In this document: positions 4,919 through 10,227 of the stretch, one piece after another
Position numbering within the stretch: position 1 is the first letter of the stretch
Layout of the letters: every line of letters begins with the position of its first letter
Source: Hyphomicrobiales bacterium
Lineage (GTDB): Bacteria; Pseudomonadota; Alphaproteobacteria; Rhizobiales; JALURZ01
NCBI GenBank assembly: GCA_027058735.1
Contig: JALURZ010000190.1
Location: forward strand, 1-10,227
Reading direction: 5' to 3'
Length of the DNA stretch: 10,227 bases
The notes under the pieces: model-generated
Seen by the model: the letters and a program-made list of their open reading frames with translations, nothing else
Told to the model about the DNA's origin: nothing
Database searches by the model: none
Made by a program: the position numbers and the translations under genes

Positions 4919-6895
4919 ATGGCTCGAGGTCTCTCCCGCGCGCAGATCGGCGTCACCGAACAGATGATCGAGACTTTTGGCGATGCGATCTTTCGCATGA
5001 GCCACAACGACCAGGTGCGCCAGGGCGATCCGTATCGCAAGCTGGACTGGCCGGAAATTGACCGCCAGCGCGAAGCCATGGGGCTGAGCGATGCGCAGAT
5101 CGCGGAGCGCATCGGCCTGACCCGCAATCAGGTGCTGTTCATCCGCACAGCACTGGAGCGCCGCCGCTTTCGCACCGGCCACTATGCCCGCCTGCTCGAC
5201 CTTGGCGGCGGCAGGCGCTTCCGCGCCGAGCGGTTCACCCCCCATCTCGATCATTTCCGGTATTCGCAGGATGCGCTGAACCTGCGCGCCGCCATGACCT
5301 ATCCTTCGGACCTTGCCCGCAAATATGTCGAAAACGGCTGGTGGGCCAACGATACCCTGCCCGGCTGGCTGGAGCGCCATGCGCGCGAGCGCTCGGATGC
5401 CCCGGCCATCCGCGCCGGGGAGACCGCCATCACCTATGGCGAACTGGCCGAGCGCGTCGAGGGGCTCGCCAGCGGGCTGGTGAAACTGGGTATCGCGCCG
5501 GGCGATGTGGTGTCGGTGCAGCTTCCCAATGTGCCGGAATTCCTGATTTCCTATCTGGCGATCGCGCGCATCGGCGCGGTGCTCCACGCGATCCACATGC
5601 CCTATCGATCGGCGGAATGCGAGACGCTGCTCTCCCACGCCCGCAGCCGCGCGGTGATCTGCCTGTCGCAATCAGGGACATATTCCGCCGCGCGGGAAAT
5701 GCTGGCGCTGAAACAACGCTGCGAAAAACTCGACCATGTCATCGCGCACGGCGATGCGGTTGAGGGCGCCCTGTCGCTCGACGATCTGATGGCGGGTGCG
5801 CCGGGCAGCGCCCTGCCGCAAAAGCCTGTCGCGTCCGATCCGTTCCTGCTGCTCTACACATCCGGCACCACCGCGGCGCCAAAGGGCGTGCCCCTCAGTT
5901 CCCACAACATGCTGTCCAATGCCCGGCTGTCCGCGCCGGAACACCGCATCGGCGCGGACGATGTGGTGATGTCGGCGGCCCCCTATTCGCATCTGTTCGG
6001 GCTTTACAGTTTCCATGTCGCGCTCTATGCGGGCGCCTGCAACCTGCTGTTGCCGGTGTTTTCGCCACCGGCATTCACCGAAGCCATCGCCAAGGGCGCG
6101 CCCAGCGCGGTGTGGACCGCGCCCGCCCATATCGCCGCGTGCACCGGCGCGGGGCTGTTTGACGATGCCGATCTGTCGAGCCTGAAACTGGTCATCATGT
6201 CGGGCAGTGCGTGCCCGGCCGAACTGGTGCGCGGGTTTCAGGCGCGGGTTCCCGGCTGCGCGGTGACCCAGTTGTGGGGCATGACCGAAACCCAGGCCGG
6301 TCTCTATACCCGGCCGGGCGATCCCCTTGAAATATCGGCCAACAGCGCCGGACGGCCGAGCCCGGGCACCGAGATCCGGGTTGTCGATCCCCACAGCGGC
6401 GAACCGGTGGCGGATGGCGAGGAGGGCGAGTTGCAGGTGCGCGGGCCGCTGCTGTTTCCCGGCTATTTCAATAACGAGGCGGCGAACAGGGCGGCCTTTA
6501 CGACCGATCGCTGGTTTCGCAGCGGCGACCTGGCGGTGCGCGACGAGGCCGGCAATGTGGCGATTACCGGGCGCATCAAGGATGTCATCAACCGCGGCGG
6601 GGTCAAGTTCAACCCGCGCGATGTGGAGGACCTGCTCGACAGTCACGACAAGATCCAGCAATCGGCCATCGTTCCCATGCCCGATGCGGTGCTGGGCGAG
6701 CGCGCCTGCGCATTCGTAACCCTGAGGCCCGGCGCCGCCGAGCCGACGCTCGATGAGTTGTGCCGCTACCTGCTCGATCATGATATCGCCAAGAACAAGC
6801 TGCCCGAACGGCTGGTGGTGGTAGATGCCATGCCGTTGACGCCGACCCGCAAGGTCATCAAGGGAAGGCTCGAAATCCCGGAGCAAGAACAATGA
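4919..6895 (+). CDS. Acyl-CoA/aryl-acid adenylating ligase with N-terminal HTH-like extension
   Basis: This 658-residue ANL-superfamily enzyme should activate a carboxylic acid with ATP to an acyl-adenylate and then, probably, a CoA thioester. Motifs seen: phosphate loop YTSGTTAAPKG (313-323), WGMTETQAG, SGDL with D537, GRIKD with R552, and the C-terminal catalytic lysine in PTRK (K645). The ligase proper starts near residue 135 (RKYVENGWWANDTLPGW), a beginning like EntE/DhbE and cyclohexanecarboxylate-CoA ligases. The preceding ~130 residues are extra; residues 55-80 (GLSDAQIAERIGLTRNQV and on) look like a helix-turn-helix, followed by a basic RRRFRTGHYARLL segment. The ATG at 4919 is eight bases after the Fe-S gene's stop; the frame is open upstream but would run inside that gene. 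The stop overlaps the next start as ATGA. The substrate is not readable from sequence. Confidence 0.85.
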   Translation: MARGLSRAQIGVTEQMIETFGDAIFRMSHNDQVRQGDPYRKLDWPEIDRQREAMGLSDAQIAERIGLTRNQVLFIRTALERRRFRTGHYARLLDLGGGRRFRAERFTPHLDHFRYSQDALNLRAAMTYPSDLARKYVENGWWANDTLPGWLERHARERSDAPAIRAGETAITYGELAERVEGLASGLVKLGIAPGDVVSVQLPNVPEFLISYLAIARIGAVLHAIHMPYRSAECETLLSHARSRAVICLSQSGTYSAAREMLALKQRCEKLDHVIAHGDAVEGALSLDDLMAGAPGSALPQKPVASDPFLLLYTSGTTAAPKGVPLSSHNMLSNARLSAPEHRIGADDVVMSAAPYSHLFGLYSFHVALYAGACNLLLPVFSPPAFTEAIAKGAPSAVWTAPAHIAACTGAGLFDDADLSSLKLVIMSGSACPAELVRGFQARVPGCAVTQLWGMTETQAGLYTRPGDPLEISANSAGRPSPGTEIRVVDPHSGEPVADGEEGELQVRGPLLFPGYFNNEAANRAAFTTDRWFRSGDLAVRDEAGNVAITGRIKDVINRGGVKFNPRDVEDLLDSHDKIQQSAIVPMPDAVLGERACAFVTLRPGAAEPTLDELCRYLLDHDIAKNKLPERLVVVDAMPLTPTRKVIKGRLEIPEQEQ

Positions 6896-7998
6896 AGGAC
6901 AGTCCACCCTTTCGCGCCGAACATATCGGTTCCCTGCTGCGCCCGGCGCGGTTGCGCAATGCGTTTCGCGCCGCATCCAGAGGCGAGATGACGGCGCAGG
7001 AGTTTCGCGCCATCCAGGATCAGGCGATCCGCGATGTGGTGGCGTTGCAGCGCGCGGCCGGGTTGAAACTGACCGGCGACGGGGAGTTTCGCCGGGCCTC
7101 CTACTGGGGGCACTGGGTTGATGCGATCGACGGGCTGGCGAGCGCGCCGGCGTGTTTTACCTTCCATGACGAGAGCGGCGAGGAGCAGGCGTTCATCGCA
7201 GCCGACTGCGTCGGGCCGTTGCGCGCGCGCGCGCCGATCTCGACGGAGGAATACCGCTTTCTGGCGGATGTTTCGGACGCGACGGTGAAGATCACCATGC
7301 CCTCGCCTTCGACCCTGCATTTCTGGCGTCTGGGGGAAACCATCGCCGGGTCGGGTTACAAGAGCGATGAGGACTATTTCGCCGATCTGTGCGCCATCTA
7401 TGCCCGCGAAATCGCCGATTTGCACGATCTGGGCTGCCGCTATGTGCAGTTCGACGAAGTGCCCCTCATCATGCTCGCCAATCCCAATATCCGGCAGCGG
7501 GTGCGCGATCTGGGCGATGACCCCGAACGCCTCAGCGCACTCTATATCCAGGCGATGAACGATGCGGCCGGCAACCGGCCCGGTGGCATGACCGCGGGCA
7601 TGCATATCTGCCGGGGCAATTTCAAGGGCCGGTGGCTGACCGAAGGCGGTTATGACGACATGGCCGAACGGGTGTTCGGGGAAGTGGATGTCGATGTGTT
7701 CTTTCTTGAATATGACACCGAGCGGGCCGGCGGCTTCGAGCCGTTGCGCCATGTGCCCGACGCCAAACGCGTGGTGCTCGGGCTGGTGAGCACCAAGACC
7801 GCCGAGCTTGAAACGGCCGATGAGTTGAAGCGCCGCATCGAGGAGGCCGCGCGCTATGTGCCTCTGGAGCGCCTGTCCATCAGCCCGCAATGCGGGTTCG
7901 CCAGCACGGTCGCCGGCAATCCGTTGAGCGAGGCGGAAGAGACCGCCAAGCTCGAACTGCTGGTCAAGGTGGCGCAGGACGTCTGGGGCACGGCCTGA
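6892..7998 (+). CDS. Short MetE-like (cobalamin-independent methionine synthase family) zinc enzyme
   Basis: The 368-residue product matches only the catalytic C-terminal barrel of MetE, about half of full-length MetE (~750 residues). Visible motifs: HIGSLLRP (11-18), TGDGEFRR, KITMPSPSTLHFW, YVQFDEV (184-190), GMHICRGN with H238 and C240, FLEYD with E273, and SPQCGFAS with C334. H, C, E and C are the expected zinc ligands that activate a thiol. Relatives include YxjG/YxjH-type methionine synthases, archaeal-type core MetE taking methyl from methylcobamide proteins, and epoxyalkane:coenzyme M transferase. The start overlaps the ligase stop (ATGA), with GGAG at 6880-6883. Its place behind a possible corrinoid/Fe-S protein and a ligase argues for a dedicated methyl or alkyl transfer rather than general methionine synthesis, but this is inference. 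Confidence 0.85.
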   Translation: MKDSPPFRAEHIGSLLRPARLRNAFRAASRGEMTAQEFRAIQDQAIRDVVALQRAAGLKLTGDGEFRRASYWGHWVDAIDGLASAPACFTFHDESGEEQAFIAADCVGPLRARAPISTEEYRFLADVSDATVKITMPSPSTLHFWRLGETIAGSGYKSDEDYFADLCAIYAREIADLHDLGCRYVQFDEVPLIMLANPNIRQRVRDLGDDPERLSALYIQAMNDAAGNRPGGMTAGMHICRGNFKGRWLTEGGYDDMAERVFGEVDVDVFFLEYDTERAGGFEPLRHVPDAKRVVLGLVSTKTAELETADELKRRIEEAARYVPLERLSISPQCGFASTVAGNPLSEAEETAKLELLVKVAQDVWGTA

Positions 7999-8006
7999 TC
8001 AGACCG
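7991..8006. other. Dyad at the junction of two convergent stop codons
   Basis: The TGA of the MetE-like gene (7996-7998) directly abuts the TGA of the - strand dehydratase (TCA at 7999-8001). The junction is the centre of the near-perfect palindrome CGGCCTGATCAGACCG, with one mismatched pair. There is no room for separate terminators here, so both transcripts must end inside, or read into, the opposing gene. Confidence 0.6.
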
Positions 8007-8952
8007 GGCTGAAATCCGCAGGTGCGGCATTGCCGCCGCAGATGAGAACGCCGACGCGTTCGTCCTTTTGCGGCGCATAGGCCCCCGACAATAGCGCGGC
8101 CAGGGCGGCGGCCCCGCCGGGTTCGGCGACCACACGCAGTTCGCGCCACAACCAGCTTTGCGCGGCGATGATGGCCTCATCGCTCACCACCAGGGCCTCA
8201 TCCACATGGGCGGCGGCGAGGGGATAGGCCAGATTGCCGACGGCCTTTGCACCAAGCGAATCGGCGGCAATGCCCGAAACCTCGACATCGACCGGCCCGC
8301 CCGCCGCAAGGGCCGCTTTCAGGGCGCAGGACGTCTCCGGCTCCACCGCGATCAGGCGCATCCGCTGTTGCACCCAGGCGGCCATGCCGCCGATCAGCCC
8401 GCCGCCCCCGACCGCCACGATCAGCGTATCGAGGCCGGGCGCCTGCCGCTCCCATTCCAGCGCCACCGTGCCCTGGCCCGCAAGCGTGCCGGGCTGGTCA
8501 TAGGCATGCACCGGTGCCGCCCCGGTGCGGGCGATGAAATCCTCGCAGGCGCTCAGGGCGTCCGCATAGCGCGCGCCGCCCACATGCAGCCGCGCGCCAT
8601 AGGACCTGATGCGCTCGATTTTGACCGGCGAGGCGATCCGGGGCACGAAAATATCGGCGTCCAGAGCGAGCCGGCCGGCAGCGAACGCAACCGCTGCACC
8701 GTGATTGCCGCCGGACGCGGCCGCAACGCCGTTCGTGCCATCTCCAAGGGACAACAAGGTGTTGAAGGCCCCGCGCGGCTTGAACGAGCCTGTGTGCTGC
8801 AGCGATTCGAGCTTCAGCGAAACCGAGGCGGATGTGCCGAGTTCGTCAGACGCAATGTCGATCACCGGCGTGCGGCGCACATGCCCGGCGATGCGCTCAT
8901 GGGCCGCCTCGATGATGTCGGGAGAGGTCGTGTGCGAGGGTAACACAGTCAT
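7999..8952 (-). CDS. PLP-dependent threonine/serine dehydratase family protein
   Basis: The 317-residue protein is a fold-type II PLP enzyme. The PLP lysine is K58 in GSFKPRGAFN (55-64). The substrate-carboxylate loop SGGNHG is at 80-85, the phosphate-binding glycine loop VGGGGLIGG at 181-189, and the C-terminal CGGN at 305-308. Length and motifs fit the catabolic threonine/serine dehydratase group without a C-terminal ACT regulatory domain, which would deaminate threonine or serine to 2-oxobutyrate or pyruvate. Serine racemase, hydroxyaspartate dehydratase and ectoine-utilisation EutB-like enzymes share these motifs, so the substrate is open. The start (ATG, 8950-8952) overlaps the stop of the pyridoxal kinase as ATGA and has no clear ribosome site, which implies translational coupling. 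It is the last gene of the - strand operon. Confidence 0.88.
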   Translation of the reverse strand: MTVLPSHTTSPDIIEAAHERIAGHVRRTPVIDIASDELGTSASVSLKLESLQHTGSFKPRGAFNTLLSLGDGTNGVAAASGGNHGAAVAFAAGRLALDADIFVPRIASPVKIERIRSYGARLHVGGARYADALSACEDFIARTGAAPVHAYDQPGTLAGQGTVALEWERQAPGLDTLIVAVGGGGLIGGMAAWVQQRMRLIAVEPETSCALKAALAAGGPVDVEVSGIAADSLGAKAVGNLAYPLAAAHVDEALVVSDEAIIAAQSWLWRELRVVAEPGGAAALAALLSGAYAPQKDERVGVLICGGNAAPADFSPV

Positions 8953-9773
8953 GGGGTTGTGACCGGCAGCGGCGCTGGATGGTCGCCGGCGCGAAGGGTT
9001 TCGGCGATGTTCAGATCATCGCACCCAACACAGGTGTCCAGCGCCCGTTCGATCCAGGCGGCGGCGCAGCCAAGGGCCTCAGGCGCATCCTTCCCGCACA
9101 CACGATAGCCCACAAAAAACGCGCTCACCAGGTCGCCCACGCCATGAGGTGCGCTGTCGCGCGCCCGGGTCTTGCAGATATGGACGCCGTTCGCGGTAAT
9201 ATGGGCGGCGATGAGCCCCCCTTCGCCGTCGCGCAGGGACGTGGCCAGGACCGCGCTGGACCCGGTCTCGCGGGCCGCGGCGAGGGCATCGTTCAACCCG
9301 CCCACCCTGCGCCCCGAAAGCCAGGCCAGTTCGAACCGGTTCGGCGTGATGAGATCGGCTCTTGCCGCCAGCGTATCGCGGATCGCGCGGGCCACGTCTT
9401 CGGCGATGTAAAGCCCGCCGGGATCGTCTCCCAGGACCGGATCACAGCAGATGAACGCATCCGGATTTGCCGCGCGCACCAGATCGATGGCGCGTGCGGC
9501 CGCCGCCACCTGGGCGGTATCGGCGAAATAGCCGGTGAGAACCCCGTCGCATCGCGCCAGCGCGCCGGATTGGGCGAGGTTGCCGACAATAGCTTCGATG
9601 TCTTGTGCCGGCACGGCGAACCCGGCGGGCGGGCCGTGGCCCGGGTGGTTCGACCAGATCACGGTTGGCACCGCCCAGACCTCGATCCCCAGGCGCATGA
9701 GGGCCGGCACGGCGGCGGAATTTCCAACCGCGCCCCGGACCACTTGTGAGGATATGGCGAGCACTGTTGGCAT
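8949..9773 (-). CDS. pdxY: Pyridoxal kinase (PdxY/PdxK-like)
   Basis: The 274-residue protein phosphorylates pyridoxal (and perhaps related vitamers) to PLP with ATP, in the cytoplasm. The N-terminus ISSQVVRGAVGNSAAVPALMRLGIEVWAVPTV is the pyridoxal-kinase signature (residues 7-38), followed by SNHPGHG (41-47). CDPVLGD (110-116), the ADLITPN-FEL nucleotide-side motif (139-149) and GVGDL with catalytic D214 (211-215) are all present. In E. coli PdxY a cysteine shortly after the DPVMG motif binds pyridoxal; the matching stretch here (DDPGGLY) appears to have none, so substrate handling may differ. It starts five bases after the stop of the upstream oxidoreductase and its stop overlaps the dehydratase start. 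The pairing suggests it supplies PLP to that enzyme. The symbol is by family; PdxK is the alternative. Confidence 0.88.
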   Translation of the reverse strand: MPTVLAISSQVVRGAVGNSAAVPALMRLGIEVWAVPTVIWSNHPGHGPPAGFAVPAQDIEAIVGNLAQSGALARCDGVLTGYFADTAQVAAAARAIDLVRAANPDAFICCDPVLGDDPGGLYIAEDVARAIRDTLAARADLITPNRFELAWLSGRRVGGLNDALAAARETGSSAVLATSLRDGEGGLIAAHITANGVHICKTRARDSAPHGVGDLVSAFFVGYRVCGKDAPEALGCAAAWIERALDTCVGCDDLNIAETLRAGDHPAPLPVTTP

Positions 9774-9778
9774 GGGCG

Positions 9779-10227
9779 TCAGATCACATTATCTTCGCGA
9801 AGCGGACGGTTGGCCACGATGCGCTCATAGCCGAAATCCGACAGATCGAGCGTTGTGTACGCGCCATGGACAATCAGTTCCGACAAGGCCCGCCCCACCG
9901 CCGGGGCCTGTTGCAGGCCATGCCCGGAAAAACCGTTGGCGAACAGAAAATTGCCGATCCGTGGATGCGCACCCAGCACCGCGTTCTGGTCAAGGGTGTT
10001 ATAGGCGTAGTGCCCGGCCCAGGCGTTCGTCACCTTGACGGCCTCGAATGCGGGTATGCGCGCGGCCAGGGCGGGCCAGATTCGGGTTTCGAACCAGTCA
10101 TGATCAACATCGAAGTCCTCGCAGGCAGGGTCGGGCTCGCCCGGCGGCGGCGAGCGCCCGGCAATGTAAACGGGGCCCTCGGGCCGGCACCAGACGCCGG
10201 AAGTATCGACGATCAAGGGGCCGGGCT
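9779..10227 (-). CDS. FAD-dependent DAO-family oxidoreductase, C-terminal part (5' partial)
   Basis: Only the last ~149 codons are in the window; the frame is open to the right edge (a TTG at 10214-10216 is inside the gene, not its start). The visible part has DTSGVWCRPEGPVYIAGRSP, AWAGHYAYNTLDQNAVLG and FANGFSGHGLQQAPAVGRA. The last is the C-terminal FAD-contacting signature of the D-amino-acid oxidase/sarcosine oxidase/glycine oxidase (DAO) family. Such enzymes oxidise amines or amino acids using FAD. The ending, with a RIVANRPLREDNVI-type tail, resembles FOXRED1-like members. The FAD-binding GxGxxG motif and the substrate-deciding part lie outside the window. It is the most upstream visible gene of the - strand operon, five bases before the pyridoxal kinase gene; the operon promoter is therefore outside too. 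Confidence 0.85.
   Translation of the reverse strand, partial: PGPLIVDTSGVWCRPEGPVYIAGRSPPPGEPDPACEDFDVDHDWFETRIWPALAARIPAFEAVKVTNAWAGHYAYNTLDQNAVLGAHPRIGNFLFANGFSGHGLQQAPAVGRALSELIVHGAYTTLDLSDFGYERIVANRPLREDNVI

Noticed and set aside
5672..6976. 434-codon - strand frame opposite the ligase
   Set aside because: Histidine/arginine/glycine-rich shadow of the ligase in GC-rich DNA; the + strand frame has all ANL motifs.
8158..8943. 261-codon + strand frame opposite the dehydratase
   Set aside because: Shadow of the PLP enzyme, whose own frame has the PLP lysine and glycine loop.
1..10227. Defence system, prophage, transposon or CRISPR array
   Set aside because: No transposase, integrase, nuclease, toxin-antitoxin pair, spaced direct repeats or terminal inverted repeats are visible; the genes look metabolic.

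Overview
The window is GC-rich, densely packed bacterial DNA with strong G/C preference at third codon positions and short or overlapping gene junctions. Several gene types (a TPR-sulfotransferase, a small MAPEG protein, a PdxY-type kinase beside a DAO-family oxidoreductase) fit an alphaproteobacterium. That placement is inference from gene content and style; no rRNA or marker gene is present. I see no phage, transposon, CRISPR, tRNA or rRNA gene.

Layout. Bases 1-7998 carry seven genes, all on the + strand: the 3' part of a TPR-sulfotransferase; a secreted SUMF1/FGE-fold protein that lacks the catalytic cysteine pair; a small MAPEG-type membrane protein; an arginase/agmatinase-family ureohydrolase; then, after a 200-base gap, a tightly coupled trio: a QueG/reductive-dehalogenase-like iron-sulfur protein, an acyl-CoA/aryl-acid adenylating ligase with an N-terminal helix-turn-helix-like extension, and a short (368 aa) cobalamin-independent methionine synthase-like zinc protein. 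Bases 7999-10227 carry three genes on the - strand, read leftwards: the C-terminal part of a FAD-dependent DAO-family oxidoreductase (runs off the right edge), a pyridoxal kinase, and a PLP-dependent threonine/serine dehydratase. The two blocks converge with no spacer between their stop codons, at 7998/7999.

How the genes may work together. The - strand set reads as one amino-acid catabolic operon: an amine or amino-acid oxidase, a kinase that makes PLP, and a PLP enzyme whose start codon overlaps the kinase stop. The + strand trio has junctions of 8 bases and a 4-base overlap (ATGA), so it is probably one transcript. Its enzymes (a possible corrinoid/Fe-S redox protein, an acid-activating ligase and a methyltransferase-type zinc protein) suggest an uncharacterised route that activates a carboxylic acid and moves a methyl or alkyl group. 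The substrate cannot be read from sequence. The most unusual items are this trio, the extension on its ligase, the altered cysteine spacing in its Fe-S protein, and a perfect 11-bp inverted repeat at the end of the MAPEG gene.
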